Shown: positions 8,494-17,339 of the stretch, piece after piece
Layout of the letters: every line of letters starts with the position of its first letter
Position numbering within the stretch: position 1 is the first letter of the stretch
Source: Bacteroidales bacterium
GTDB lineage: Bacteria; Bacteroidota; Bacteroidia; Bacteroidales; F082
Direction of reading: 5' to 3'
Length of the DNA stretch: 64,000 bases
Assembly: GCA_017395365.1 (NCBI GenBank)
Contig: JAFPUN010000020.1
Coordinates: 1 to 64,000 of the forward strand
Program-made: the position numbers and the translations under genes
The notes under the pieces: model-generated
Told to the model about the DNA's origin: nothing
Database searches by the model: none
Seen by the model: only the letters and a program-made list of their open reading frames with translations

Positions 8494-11196
8494 TCAGATT
8501 CCGTTGTCTTTATTGTAAAGATCCCTCAAAATCTGTTCCAAAGCGGCTTCGGAAGTCACTTTCACTTCGCGCGATTTGCTGCCAGAGAACGGTCCGACAA
8601 TGCCAGCGGCCTCCAACTGGTCGATGATACGTCCTGCCCGGTTGTAACCGAGTTTTAGTTTGCGCTGGATCATGGAAGTGGAGCCTTGTCCTGTCTGAAC
8701 CACGATGCGAGCCGCTTCTTCAAAGAGGCTGTCGCGCTCACCTTCGTCGTCGATGTCGGCGCCTTCGCCCTCTTCTTCGGGTACTTCAGGCAACAAGAAC
8801 GGCTCGGGATAGCCGTGTTGGTTGCCGATGAATTCGGTGACGGCTTCCACCTCGGGCGTGTCGATAAAGGCGCATTGCAGACGAACGAGGTCATTACCCG
8901 TCGAGAGCAGCATGTCGCCACGACCAATGAGTTGGTTGGCACCGCTTTGGTCGAGGATGGTCTTGGAGTCGACTTGCGAGATAACGCGGAAGGCGATACG
9001 TGCGGGGAAGTTGGCCTTGATGGAACCCGTGATGATATTGACGGAAGGACGTTGGGTAGCGATGATGAGGTGGATGCCGATGGCACGGGCTAATTGAGCC
9101 AGACGTGCAATGGGCGCTTCAACTTCGCGGCCAGCCGTCATGATAAGGTCGGCAAACTCATCAACGACCAAGACGATGTAAGGCAGGAAGCGGTGTCCTT
9201 CGGTCGGCAGTAGCTTGCGCGCTTTGAATTTCTCATTGTATTCGATGATGTTGCGGCATTCGGCCTGCTTCAGCAGGTCATAGCGTTGGTCCATCTCGAT
9301 GCACAACGAGTTGAGTGTGCGCACCACTTTCTTGACATCGGTGATGATGGCGTCTTCCGAATCGGGGAGTTTGGCCAGATAATGGCGCTCGATGCGGTTG
9401 TAGAGTGTCAGCTCCACCTTCTTCGGGTCGACCATGACGAACTTCAACTCTGAAGGGTGTTTGCAATAGAGTAATGAAGCCACAATAGCGTTGAGTCCCA
9501 CCGATTTACCTTGACCAGTGGCACCGGCCATGAGGATATGTGGCATCTTGGCCAAGTCGAAGACATAGGTCTCGTTGGAGATGGTTTTTCCGATAGCGCA
9601 GGGCAGTGCGTATTTGGATTTTTGGAACTTCTCGGAGCTGAGCACGCTACGCATCGAGACAGTCTCGGGTTTGCTATTGGGCACTTCGATGCCGATGGTG
9701 CCTTTGCCCGGGATGGGGGCGATGATACGGATGCCCAAAGCGGCAAGGCTCAAGGCAATATCGTCCTCAAGGTTCTTGATTTTTGAGATACGGACACCTG
9801 CAGCAGGTACGATTTCATACAAAGTAACCGTAGGGCCGATGGTCGCCTTGATCTTATCGATGGCGATGCCATAGTTGCCCAAGGTCTCGACAATCTTGTT
9901 CTTGTTGGCGTTCAGTTCTTCCTCGTCGATTTCCGATTTTCCACCGCCGTAGTCGTTAAGCATGTCCAAGGTGGGGAACTTGAAATCGCGCAATTCATAG
10001 TGCGGGTCGAAAGGCGTGTCAATGGTGTGATGCTCCATGTTTTTGCCTTCGTCCACGGTCTTCTCGGCCTCCGTGTTCTCGATGACCAACTCCACTTTTT
10101 CCGCTTCATTGTCATTCTTCTCGGCTGTGTTGTCCGATTTGTTTTCGGTTTCATTCGTCAGCGAAGGTGGGGTGATTTCGGGCTCTTGAGGGTTCTCCTC
10201 TTTTTTAGGAATGATGGTGTTCTCTTTGTGCTCAGTCTTCTCGGTGTTGGAATCGGGATTGACGATGACGAAGGTCGGGTCTTTTGTGAACGAGGTGACG
10301 GGGGGCAAAGCGGTTCCGTTGTTGCCTTCATTTTCTTCTTCCTCATCGTCGATGAAATCGGGGTCAATGTCCTCGCCACCGTCGGTCATGTTGTGGTTTT
10401 CTTTTTCCCATTGTTCCCTGATGCGTTGCTCGGCGAGGATGGCAGCTTGTTTGCGCGCTTCTTCCTCTTTCTGCTCCCGTCTGCGCTTGAAATAGTTGAG
10501 CGTCAAGTTGAACTGGTAGACGAGGAAGACCAGCAGCAAGAAGGCGAGGATGATGATGACACCCGCGTTGCCGATGTAGTTGGTCAGCAGGTCGTTGAGC
10601 CATTTGCCGACCGCACCGCCGAAGATGGCACATTGAGGAGCGAATTGGGAGAGGAACCCGAAAAATAGCGGCATCCAAACCAAACAGAGGAGTGCCCATT
10701 TCCAAACATTCCACATCTTGAATTTGGCTGTCTCCGTCAGCCGCAGACCAATAAGGGTCAAAAGGTAGACGAAGAAAAACGCTCCGATGCCGAACGACTC
10801 TTTGATGAGCGTTTGGGCCAAGAACACGCCACCGCTTCCTGTCCAGTTGTCAATCTCTCCTTTGTGGCTGAAAATCTGGTAGCCCAGTTCCTGGTAGTGT
10901 CCGCTGAAGAAGCTCACTAGATACGAAATCATGGAAAGTCCAAGGAAGACGGCCAGGCAGACGAACAGGATGCCTATGATTTTTTGAATCCTACCGGCTT
11001 CTTTCGGTTCTTTCGGTTCCTTCTTGGGCTTAGGTTCCTTGGCTTTCGGTGCCTTCTTTTCCTTATCTGTGATTTCTTTTTTCTTGCCTTTCTTTTCTTC
11101 GGTTTCTTCAGCAATGACCGCCGGAGTCTCTACCAATTCAAGCTCGGTCGGTTTCTTTTTGAAAGTGTTCTCTCTACGGTTGTTCTTGTCGCTCAT
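8494..11196 (-). CDS. ftsK: DNA translocase FtsK/SpoIIIE
   Basis: A 900-residue protein that pumps chromosome ends across the division septum. In order: a Lys/Glu-rich cytoplasmic N terminus (to about 62), four membrane helices (about 70-235), an acidic low-complexity linker (about 250-400), the motor with Walker A GATGQGKS (about 557-565) and Walker B VLVVDEFADLI (about 672-683), and a C-terminal winged-helix gamma domain (about 820-885, TGQGSTSMIQRKLKLGYNRA) that reads KOPS-like sites. The length is normal for the family. A TATTTTTG -7 element lies 24 bases upstream of the start. Confidence 0.96.
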   Translation of the reverse strand: MSDKNNRRENTFKKKPTELELVETPAVIAEETEEKKGKKKEITDKEKKAPKAKEPKPKKEPKEPKEAGRIQKIIGILFVCLAVFLGLSMISYLVSFFSGHYQELGYQIFSHKGEIDNWTGSGGVFLAQTLIKESFGIGAFFFVYLLTLIGLRLTETAKFKMWNVWKWALLCLVWMPLFFGFLSQFAPQCAIFGGAVGKWLNDLLTNYIGNAGVIIILAFLLLVFLVYQFNLTLNYFKRRREQKEEEARKQAAILAEQRIREQWEKENHNMTDGGEDIDPDFIDDEEEENEGNNGTALPPVTSFTKDPTFVIVNPDSNTEKTEHKENTIIPKKEENPQEPEITPPSLTNETENKSDNTAEKNDNEAEKVELVIENTEAEKTVDEGKNMEHHTIDTPFDPHYELRDFKFPTLDMLNDYGGGKSEIDEEELNANKNKIVETLGNYGIAIDKIKATIGPTVTLYEIVPAAGVRISKIKNLEDDIALSLAALGIRIIAPIPGKGTIGIEVPNSKPETVSMRSVLSSEKFQKSKYALPCAIGKTISNETYVFDLAKMPHILMAGATGQGKSVGLNAIVASLLYCKHPSELKFVMVDPKKVELTLYNRIERHYLAKLPDSEDAIITDVKKVVRTLNSLCIEMDQRYDLLKQAECRNIIEYNEKFKARKLLPTEGHRFLPYIVLVVDEFADLIMTAGREVEAPIARLAQLARAIGIHLIIATQRPSVNIITGSIKANFPARIAFRVISQVDSKTILDQSGANQLIGRGDMLLSTGNDLVRLQCAFIDTPEVEAVTEFIGNQHGYPEPFLLPEVPEEEGEGADIDDEGERDSLFEEAARIVVQTGQGSTSMIQRKLKLGYNRAGRIIDQLEAAGIVGPFSGSKSREVKVTSEAALEQILRDLYNKDNGI

Positions 11197-11219
11197 TTTC
11201 TGACGTCGTTATAGGCTTG

Positions 11220-11227
11220 CAAAAATA
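11220..11227 (-). promoter_or_regulatory. Promoter -7 element of ftsK-lolA
   Basis: TATTTTTG on the minus strand matches the Bacteroidota -7 consensus TAnnTTTG. No TTTG is present at the usual 19-21 bases upstream, so only the -7 part is supported. Confidence 0.6.
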
Positions 11228-11273
11228 AACAAAATAGTTGGTTTGGGCATGGCGCAAAAAGGGAATTTTGGGC

Positions 11274-11307
11274 AAAAAAACAGGCTGCCATTTTTTTGAC
11301 AGCCTGT
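11274..11307 (-). terminator. Intrinsic terminator after lepB
   Basis: On the minus strand ACAGGCTG and CAGCCTGT form a stem around a T-rich loop, followed at once by seven T. It begins 10 bases past the lepB stop codon. Confidence 0.8.
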
Positions 11308-11316
11308 AATGAGGAG

Positions 11317-12855
11317 TTATTTCGGAATCTTGAACATTCGCTTCCATCGGATGCCGCCATTTTCCTTGTCTCTTGAGAGCCAAACGAGGATGGGCTTTCC
11401 AACGATGTGGTTTTCGGGGACAAAGCCCCAATAGCGCGAATCGGCGGAATTGTGGCGGTTGTCGCCCATCATCCAATAGTAGTCCATCTCGAAGGTGTAG
11501 CTGTCCGCAGGCTTCCCGTCGATGTAGATTTGGCTACCTTCCACTTTCAGATCGTGGAGTTCGTAGGCATGGATGACACGCTCATAAAGTGGCAGTGTGG
11601 TGAGGTCCAGCTTCACTGTTTCGCCTTTCTTCGGGATGTAAATGGGACCGTAGTTGTCAACATTCCATGGGTAGAGGTCGGGACGATGGGGGAAGATGCT
11701 GGTGTTGGTGCCTTGGCCCGGGGCTTCCACATTGCGCATCACCGAGGTAATGTAAGGCAGCTTGATGAGTTCGTCGGCCACTTTCGCGCTGATGTTAAGG
11801 ACAAAGGTGTTTTCATCAATGGGGTAGCCTTCGGTGATGTCGTATTTTTCCACGGTCTGCTTGTTGATGCCGCCAGTGGTAGTCACCACGGTGTAGTTAT
11901 GCTGCATGTTCTCGGGCTCGTAGGCCTTTTCTCCATCGATATAGACCACGCCGTCAACGATTTTCAGGTTGTCGCCAGGCATTCCGATGAGGCGTTTCAC
12001 ATAGTTCTCGCGCTTGTCGACAGGATGGGCGATGACTTTGCCGCTCGGGGTCGGTTGACCGTTGAGGCCTAAAGTCACCTTACCGTTCCAAACGGCTTCG
12101 CGCCCGTATTCGCGAACAAGGTCATAATAGCTGACGCTGCTTTGATAGTTCTCGCACACAGTGTCGCCAGCGGGGTAGTTGAACACGATGGGATCGTAAC
12201 GCTTCATCGTTGTCACACCAGGATAGCGGTGATAAGGCATCTTGATCCATTCCACATATGATTTTTTGCTCTTGCTCCACGGCAGGGTGTTGTGCACGAA
12301 GGGGAATGAGAGTGGCGTGTTAGGGCCTTTGGGTCCATAATGTATCTTGCTGACAACCAGATAATCACCAACGCAAAGGGATTTCTCCATACTCGATGTA
12401 GGGATGGTGAACATCTCGAAGACATAGGTCCTGATAATCAATGCAGCGACTACGGCGAAGACAATGGCGTCGAACCACTCGCGGGCGGTTGATTTCTTGG
12501 GGCGTTTGGTCGTGAGCGGGTCTTGGTATTTATCGTCTTTGGCGATGATGGGGAAGAAAATGAAGGGCAGAATGGCGGCCATGCCTTCCTCCCAGACCTT
12601 GAATCGGCCAAAGCACTTGCCTAGCTCGACGAGCATGAGCAGCAGCATGAAGATGTTGATGTAGGGGAAGACGATGAAGAACCACCACCAGAACTTCTTC
12701 TGTTTGCCGATGATTTTCAGCATGACATAGATGTTGTAGTAGGGGATGAGGCTATAATAGCCTTTTTGTCCGGCTTTCTCGAATTGCTTCCAGCAGAAGG
12801 CAATCGGGATGGTAAACAGTGCCGGGACGATAAGAATGAAAAGTATGAGTGACAT
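11317..12855 (-). CDS. lepB: Signal peptidase I with N-terminal membrane extension
   Basis: A 512-residue inner-membrane serine protease that removes signal peptides. The catalytic Ser155 sits in IPTSSMEKSL and the general-base Lys287 in YVKRLIGMPGD. The late conserved box GDNRHNSADSRYWGFVPE is intact. The first about 110 residues are extra compared with E. coli LepB and form several membrane segments with the DUF5684-like motif AGQKGYYSLIPYYN, an arrangement I know from other Bacteroidales. A further anchor lies near 128-146. The family's usual length is 200-330 residues. It has its own -7 element and terminator. Confidence 0.95.
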   Translation of the reverse strand: MSLILFILIVPALFTIPIAFCWKQFEKAGQKGYYSLIPYYNIYVMLKIIGKQKKFWWWFFIVFPYINIFMLLLMLVELGKCFGRFKVWEEGMAAILPFIFFPIIAKDDKYQDPLTTKRPKKSTAREWFDAIVFAVVAALIIRTYVFEMFTIPTSSMEKSLCVGDYLVVSKIHYGPKGPNTPLSFPFVHNTLPWSKSKKSYVEWIKMPYHRYPGVTTMKRYDPIVFNYPAGDTVCENYQSSVSYYDLVREYGREAVWNGKVTLGLNGQPTPSGKVIAHPVDKRENYVKRLIGMPGDNLKIVDGVVYIDGEKAYEPENMQHNYTVVTTTGGINKQTVEKYDITEGYPIDENTFVLNISAKVADELIKLPYITSVMRNVEAPGQGTNTSIFPHRPDLYPWNVDNYGPIYIPKKGETVKLDLTTLPLYERVIHAYELHDLKVEGSQIYIDGKPADSYTFEMDYYWMMGDNRHNSADSRYWGFVPENHIVGKPILVWLSRDKENGGIRWKRMFKIPK

Positions 12856-12911
12856 TTTTATTTGTGATTTCTTGATTAACGAATGAATAAATGAAATAGT
12901 ATTTTCGGCTG

Positions 12912-12919
12912 CAAAAGTA
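12912..12919 (-). promoter_or_regulatory. Promoter -7 element of lepB
   Basis: TACTTTTG on the minus strand matches TAnnTTTG. It lies about 57 bases upstream of the lepB start, giving a leader of roughly 45-50 bases. Confidence 0.6.
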
Positions 12920-12964
12920 GGGAGAAATTCTTAATTTATTGAGGCTTGCATGATTTTTTATTCT

Positions 12965-13003
12965 TTGGTACACAATTTTGTGGACCACAAGTTTGTGTAC
13001 TAA
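12965..13003. repeat. 39-bp palindrome, upstream copy flanking the AAA ATPase gene
   Basis: Two 19-base arms are centred on A12984. The inner TTGTGG-A-CCACAA and the outer GTACACAA/TTGTGTAC are perfectly self-complementary, with three mismatched pairs elsewhere. A closely related copy lies at 14207-14245, just past the ATPase gene, in the same relative orientation. The -33 box of the ATPase promoter lies within the right arm, so this copy may also be an operator. Confidence 0.85.
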
Positions 13004-13023
13004 AAGAAAAATGTTTATTTTTG
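12992..13023 (+). promoter_or_regulatory. Promoter of the AAA ATPase gene, overlapping the palindrome
   Basis: TTTG (12992-12995), a 20-base spacer, then TATTTTTG (13016-13023): a full match to the Bacteroidota -33/-7 consensus. The start codon is 20 bases after the -7 element. Because the -33 box is inside the palindrome, anything binding the palindrome should control this promoter. Confidence 0.75.
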
Positions 13024-13043
13024 CACCAAAATTTAATGGAATC

Positions 13044-14171
13044 ATGAAGAAATCTTTCATTTATGGGGTGGCCGTAAAAGGCGACAACTTTACAGATCGT
13101 GTAAAGGAGACCAGGCGTCTGAAACAAGACTTCGAAAATGGGCAGAACATGATACTTATTTCTCCTCGAAGAATGGGTAAGACTTCTCTCGTGAGGAAAG
13201 TCCAGACGCTTGTGGACGCACAATCCATTGTGACTGTATATATGGATATCTATGACTGCCGCAATGAATATGAGTTCTATAACAAGTTTGCTGCAGCATT
13301 GATGAAGCAAACTGCAGGCAAAGCCGAGGCCGTCATGAAGAACATCAAGGAGTTTTTGGTTCGCTTGTCGCCGACTATCTCGTTTGGTCCCGACCCTAAC
13401 AACGAGTTGTCTATCTCTCTAGGCATCACGCCAAAAGACTATTCTCCGGAGGAGATTCTGCAACTGCCTGAACGCATGGCGGCCAAGATGGGTAAGCACA
13501 TTGTTGTTTGCATCGACGAATTCCAACAGATTGGGGAGTTTCCTGATTCGCTTACAGTGCAGAAGAAAATGCGCGGCGTTTGGCAGTTGCAAAGCAATGC
13601 CTCTTATTGCTTGTTTGGAAGCAAAAAGCACTTGCTTGCCAATCTTTTCCAAAACAAGAGAATGCCTTTTTACCAGTTTGGCGACATCATGTTCCTTCAA
13701 CCAATCCCTACGGAAGACTGGATTCCCTTTATCCGCCAGAAGTTTGAGGAAAAGGGCATGAGCATTTCAGATGCCATTATCGAAAAGATATGTTCGATAG
13801 TGGAAAACCAGTCCTCGTATGTGCAACAACTGGCTTGGAACGTCATGCTCAACACCACTAAAAAGGCTGACGAGGCTGCTTTGGAAACCGCCATTGAGGA
13901 CCTTCTGAACCAAAACTCGTTGCTGTTTTTGCAGCAAATAGAGAACCTGACTGCCTATCAAATGAACTTTCTGAAAGCCGTTGCCAAAGGCGTACACACG
14001 GATTTCACTTCCAAAGAGGTGTTATCCAACTATGACTTGGGTTCGAAGTCCAATGTCACAAGAATCAAGACCGTATTGACACAAAAAGAACTGATAGAGC
14101 AAACACCTAACGGAATCGTGCTTACAGACCCCGTTTTTGAATTGTGGTTTGTTAGGGAATGGTGTAATTAA
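13044..14171 (+). CDS. Accessory AAA-family ATPase with C-terminal winged helix
   Basis: A 375-residue P-loop ATPase of the 'ATP-binding protein' type that occurs in many copies in Bacteroidales. Walker A is PRRMGKTSL (residues 41-49) and Walker B IVVCIDEF (153-160). The last about 70 residues (from about 305) look like a winged-helix domain ending LTDPVFELWFVREW, a tail typical of the archaeal-type ATPase/DUF234 group. I start it at MKKSFIYG, 20 bases after a strong promoter. It is on the plus strand between two minus-strand genes (lepB, dapB) and is bounded by two copies of a palindrome. Its biological function is unknown: nothing here identifies a partner protein. Confidence 0.85.
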   Translation: MKKSFIYGVAVKGDNFTDRVKETRRLKQDFENGQNMILISPRRMGKTSLVRKVQTLVDAQSIVTVYMDIYDCRNEYEFYNKFAAALMKQTAGKAEAVMKNIKEFLVRLSPTISFGPDPNNELSISLGITPKDYSPEEILQLPERMAAKMGKHIVVCIDEFQQIGEFPDSLTVQKKMRGVWQLQSNASYCLFGSKKHLLANLFQNKRMPFYQFGDIMFLQPIPTEDWIPFIRQKFEEKGMSISDAIIEKICSIVENQSSYVQQLAWNVMLNTTKKADEAALETAIEDLLNQNSLLFLQQIENLTAYQMNFLKAVAKGVHTDFTSKEVLSNYDLGSKSNVTRIKTVLTQKELIEQTPNGIVLTDPVFELWFVREWCN

Positions 14172-14206
14172 TTTAATGATTTTAAATTAGTTACAATGAT
14201 ATAATA

Positions 14207-14245
14207 ACGGTTCACAACTTTGTGGACCACAATTCTATGTACCAA
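14207..14245. repeat. 39-bp palindrome, downstream copy flanking the AAA ATPase gene
   Basis: Centred on A14226 with the same core TTTGTGGACCACAA as the upstream copy; GGT-CACAA and TGTAC-AA in the arms are shared as well. The arms are less symmetrical than in the upstream copy. It overlaps the last three codons and the stop (TAG, 14235-14237) of dapB. Confidence 0.8.
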
Positions 14246-14945
14246 ACAAATCTTCCATCCCAAACACCCCCGTTTTTCCGATAAGGAACTCGGCAGCGGC
14301 GATAGCGCCCATGGCGAAGCCTTGGCGGTTGAAAGCCTCATGGGTGAGGGTGATTTTGTCGGCAGGCGACTCGGCCATCACGCTGTGGATGCCGTTTACC
14401 TCGCCTTCGCGGGTCACTTTAATAAATAAGGTATGATCAGCTGGAGCGTCGATGCTCCAACGCTCGTAATCGTGGTCGATGGCGAGGATGTCGTTGGCCA
14501 GTTTGACGGCGGTTCCGCTGGGCTTGTCGAGTTTGTGGATGTGGTGCGTCTCGGCCATGGAGAGTTGGTAACCATACTTTTCCGCGAACTTGGCCAGTTG
14601 CTTGTTGAGCAGGAACATGATGTTCATCCCAATGCTGAAGTTGGGTGCGGTGAAGAGGCTTTGCTTTTCTGCCATACAGCGTTGTTTGATTTCCTCGAAA
14701 TGGTTCTGCCAGGCTGTGGTGCCCACTACGACAGGCTTGTGCATATCAAAGCAGCGGTGGATGTTGTTCACCACTTGGTCGGGCTGGCTGAAATCGATGG
14801 CGACATCGGCTTGTTTGACAAGTTCAAGTCGTTCTTCCCATTCTTGAGGATTATCGACAGTAACGACGATGCTATGTTGGCGGGCGAGGGCGGCTTTTTC
14901 CACCTCGTGGCCCATCTTTCCGTATCCGATTATTGCGATTTTCAT
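14235..14945 (-). CDS. dapB: 4-hydroxy-tetrahydrodipicolinate reductase
   Basis: A 236-residue enzyme of the lysine/diaminopimelate pathway that reduces hydroxy-tetrahydrodipicolinate with NAD(P)H. The N-terminal nucleotide-binding motif IIGYGKMGHEVE (residues 4-15), VVGTTAW, the APNFSIGMN motif and the catalytic ETHHIHKLDKPSGTA box are all present. It is a little shorter than the 270-residue proteobacterial form, as usual in Bacteroidota. It follows the DUF5683 gene by 3 bases, in the run parA-parB-DUF5683-dapB. Its stop codon is inside the palindrome that borders the accessory ATPase. Confidence 0.95.
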   Translation of the reverse strand: MKIAIIGYGKMGHEVEKAALARQHSIVVTVDNPQEWEERLELVKQADVAIDFSQPDQVVNNIHRCFDMHKPVVVGTTAWQNHFEEIKQRCMAEKQSLFTAPNFSIGMNIMFLLNKQLAKFAEKYGYQLSMAETHHIHKLDKPSGTAVKLANDILAIDHDYERWSIDAPADHTLFIKVTREGEVNGIHSVMAESPADKITLTHEAFNRQGFAMGAIAAAEFLIGKTGVFGMEDLFGT

Positions 14946-14948
14946 GGT

Positions 14949-15587
14949 TTAGAAATTGAGTTGAAAGGATAACCCCACTTGTGCGTATTGTGGTATCATT
15001 ATTGGCTGTTCAAAAGGCCGATAGGGGTCGATGCTGAAAGAGAGGTCGTCGCTGATGTCGTAGTCGTAGAGATGCCCGTCGACGCAGGCGTCCAAGATGT
15101 TGAGGCCGTACCAAGCGATGGTGAGGATGGTGTAGAACTCAAAGTCGCGGCGGTATGACTCCTTATAAGTCTGCAGTTGGCTTTCGGCATAGCGGTTGGC
15201 GAGTTCGGTTTCATGGTCATTCAAGGTCGTGCCTTCTGGAAGGTCTCCGGTCTTGTATTCATAGGCGTGCAGGTAGGAACGATATTCGTAATTGTTGTTG
15301 TAGACCAGATAACCCAAGCCGCCCAATCCGGCATAGACGATGGGCACCTTCCACCATTTGCCGTTGTAAACTTGTCCCAATCCGGGCAGGCATGCCGACA
15401 TGATGGTGGCTTTTTTCGGGCTGTGAGGCTTCTTGGTTTTGGCTTTTGGAGTCTTCGTCTCTTTAACGATGGTGTCGGCGGTGAGTATGGTGTTGCCGAT
15501 GGTGTCAAACACAATGTTTTGCGCTTCCGTTTTTTGAAAGGCGATGAGAATCAGGATGCCCAAAAGAAACAGGAAACGGCGCGGCAT
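14949..15587 (-). CDS. DUF5683 domain protein
   Basis: A 212-residue protein with a signal peptide (1-22, ending KTEAQ), a short basic linker (about 45-60) and the DUF5683 core, recognisable from ATIMSACLPGLGQVYNGKWWKVPIVYAGLGGLGYLVY, which includes a hydrophobic segment near 80-97, and a second hydrophobic segment near 150-165. It sits tightly between parB (5 bases) and dapB (3 bases), a linkage I know from other Bacteroidales. Its function is not established; an envelope location is likely. Confidence 0.85.
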   Translation of the reverse strand: MPRRFLFLLGILILIAFQKTEAQNIVFDTIGNTILTADTIVKETKTPKAKTKKPHSPKKATIMSACLPGLGQVYNGKWWKVPIVYAGLGGLGYLVYNNNYEYRSYLHAYEYKTGDLPEGTTLNDHETELANRYAESQLQTYKESYRRDFEFYTILTIAWYGLNILDACVDGHLYDYDISDDLSFSIDPYRPFEQPIMIPQYAQVGLSFQLNF

Positions 15588-15592
15588 GGCGT

Positions 15593-16483
15593 TTATTGCT
15601 GGTTGAAGAGTTCCATGATGCGGTCAAACTCGGCCTCGTCCCTGAAGTCGATGACCACGCTGCCTTGGCCTTTCACATTGCGTTTCACCTTCACCTTGGT
15701 GTTGAGGGTCTGCGACAACTTCTTGATTTTGCTCTTGAAATGTTCGGGGATGAAGTTGGTCTGTCTGTGCTCCCGCTCGGCCTTGCCTTTGGCTTTGTCG
15801 GCCAGCTCCTCGGTTTGTCGCACGGTCATCTCATCCATGATGATCTGTTGGAGCAGTTTCAGTTGCTCTTCCTTGTCGCTGATGTTGATGAGGGCGCGGG
15901 CGTGGCCCATGGTGATGTGGCCGTCGCGGATGGCGAGTTGTACTTCGGGTGGCAGCTTCAATAGCCTCAAGAAGTTGGCCACTGCACTGCGGCTCTTACC
16001 CACTTTTTCGCTCACTTCCTCTTGCGTGAGGTTGCACTCGTCGATGAGGCGCTGGTAGGAGATGGCCACTTCGATGGCATTGAGGTTCTCGCGATGGATG
16101 TTCTCGATGAGGGCGAGTTCGAGCATCTGCTCGTCGTTGGCCACGCGGATAAAAGCCGGGATCTTCGTGAGTCCAGCCATCTTGGAGGCCCTCAAGCGGC
16201 GCTCGCCTGATATGAGTTGGTATTTGTTATAGCCGAGTTTTCTTACCGTCACAGGTTGGATGACGCCTTGTTCTTTAATGGACTGGGCCAATTCTCTCAA
16301 TGCGGTCTCGTCGAATTCGGTGCGGGGTTGGAAGGGGTTGGTCTCGATAAGGTCGATGTCGATTTCGGCGACGGCGCCGGCCACGAAATCGCCGCTGATG
16401 TCGCGGCTGGTGATGTCGGTTTCAGGGCTTTGCAGGATGCTGTCGAGGCCGCGTCCCAATGATTTTCTGGTTTTGTCGGGCAT
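15593..16483 (-). CDS. parB: Chromosome-partitioning protein ParB
   Basis: A 296-residue CTP-dependent DNA clamp that loads at parS sites. The N-terminal ParB domain carries NPFQPRTEFDE and the GERRLRA motif (about residue 92-99) followed by ALIENIHRENLN. The helix-turn-helix is QEEVSEKVGKSRSAVANFLRLLKLP (about 150-175). A C-terminal dimerisation segment ends the protein. It follows parA by 6 bases. I did not find a perfect parS (TGTTTCACGTGAAACA-like) in the window. Confidence 0.95.
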   Translation of the reverse strand: MPDKTRKSLGRGLDSILQSPETDITSRDISGDFVAGAVAEIDIDLIETNPFQPRTEFDETALRELAQSIKEQGVIQPVTVRKLGYNKYQLISGERRLRASKMAGLTKIPAFIRVANDEQMLELALIENIHRENLNAIEVAISYQRLIDECNLTQEEVSEKVGKSRSAVANFLRLLKLPPEVQLAIRDGHITMGHARALINISDKEEQLKLLQQIIMDEMTVRQTEELADKAKGKAEREHRQTNFIPEHFKSKIKKLSQTLNTKVKVKRNVKGQGSVVIDFRDEAEFDRIMELFNQQ

Positions 16484-16489
16484 GGTATG

Positions 16490-17269
16490 TTAGGCTTTGG
16501 TGGATAGGTTGTTCTTTTCGAGGATCTCGCGGGCAAGGTTGAGGTAGTTGATGGCGCCTGTGCTGTTGGCGTCGTACATGACGATGGTCTTGCCGAAGCT
16601 CGGGGCCTCACTCAAGCGCGTGTTACGGTTGATGATGGTGTTGAACACCATATCCTGGAAGTGCATCTTGACCTCTTCCACGACTTGTTTCGACAGACGC
16701 AAGCGTGTGTCGAACATGGTGAGCAGGATGCCCTCGATGTCTAGGTTGGGGTTGAGTCGCGTCTGCACGATCTTAATGGTGTTCAATAGCTTGCCAAGAC
16801 CTTCAAGGGCGAAATACTCGCATTGCACGGGGATGATGACCGAGTCGGCTGCAGTGAGGGAGTTGACGGTCACCAGTCCTAACGAAGGCGAGCAGTCGAT
16901 GATGATGAAGTCGTAGTCGTCCTTGATAGGTGCGAGTAGCTTCTTCATCATCAGCTCACGCTCGGGCAGGTTGATCATCTCGATTTCGGCTCCCACGAGG
17001 TCGATATGGGCGGGAAGGAGGAAGAGGTTGGGCGTCTCTGTCTCGGTGATGACCGTCTTCGGGTCCACCTGGTCGATGATGCATTCGTACACGCTCGTCT
17101 CCACGGTCCTTGGGTCGATGCCCACACCCGAGGTCGCGTTGGCCTGCGGGTCGGCATCGATGAGGAGGGTCTTATATTCCAGAACGGCCAGGCTGGCCGC
17201 GAGGTTGATGGCGGAAGTGGTCTTGCCCACGCCGCCTTTTTGGTTGGCTATCGCTATTGTCTTACCCAT
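16490..17269 (-). CDS. parA: Chromosome-partitioning ATPase ParA/Soj
   Basis: A 259-residue deviant Walker ATPase. The motif [12 protein letters not shown] near residues 10-21, DADPQAN near 38-44 and [14 protein letters not shown] in the middle mark the ParA/MinD group. I start it at ATG 17269 ([10 protein letters not shown]); a TTG two codons upstream is less likely. It works with ParB to segregate the origin region. A TATTTTTG -7 element lies 24 bases upstream of the start. Confidence 0.95.
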   Translation of the reverse strand: MGKTIAIANQKGGVGKTTSAINLAASLAVLEYKTLLIDADPQANATSGVGIDPRTVETSVYECIIDQVDPKTVITETETPNLFLLPAHIDLVGAEIEMINLPERELMMKKLLAPIKDDYDFIIIDCSPSLGLVTVNSLTAADSVIIPVQCEYFALEGLGKLLNTIKIVQTRLNPNLDIEGILLTMFDTRLRLSKQVVEEVKMHFQDMVFNTIINRNTRLSEAPSFGKTIVMYDANSTGAINYLNLAREILEKNNLSTKA

Positions 17270-17292
17270 TTTCAATCAAAAATTTTTCGCTA

Positions 17293-17300
17293 CAAAAATA
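17293..17300 (-). promoter_or_regulatory. Promoter -7 element of parA operon
   Basis: TATTTTTG on the minus strand matches TAnnTTTG. No TTTG at the expected upstream distance. Confidence 0.55.
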
Positions 17301-17339
17301 CGATTTTTGGCGCGAAATATTGCCGTGCAAAGGGGAAAG

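Noticed and set aside
13044..14171. Classical insertion sequence
   Set aside because: The gene encodes an ATPase with no recognisable transposase, the flanking palindromes are direct copies rather than terminal inverted repeats, and I see no clear target-site duplication.
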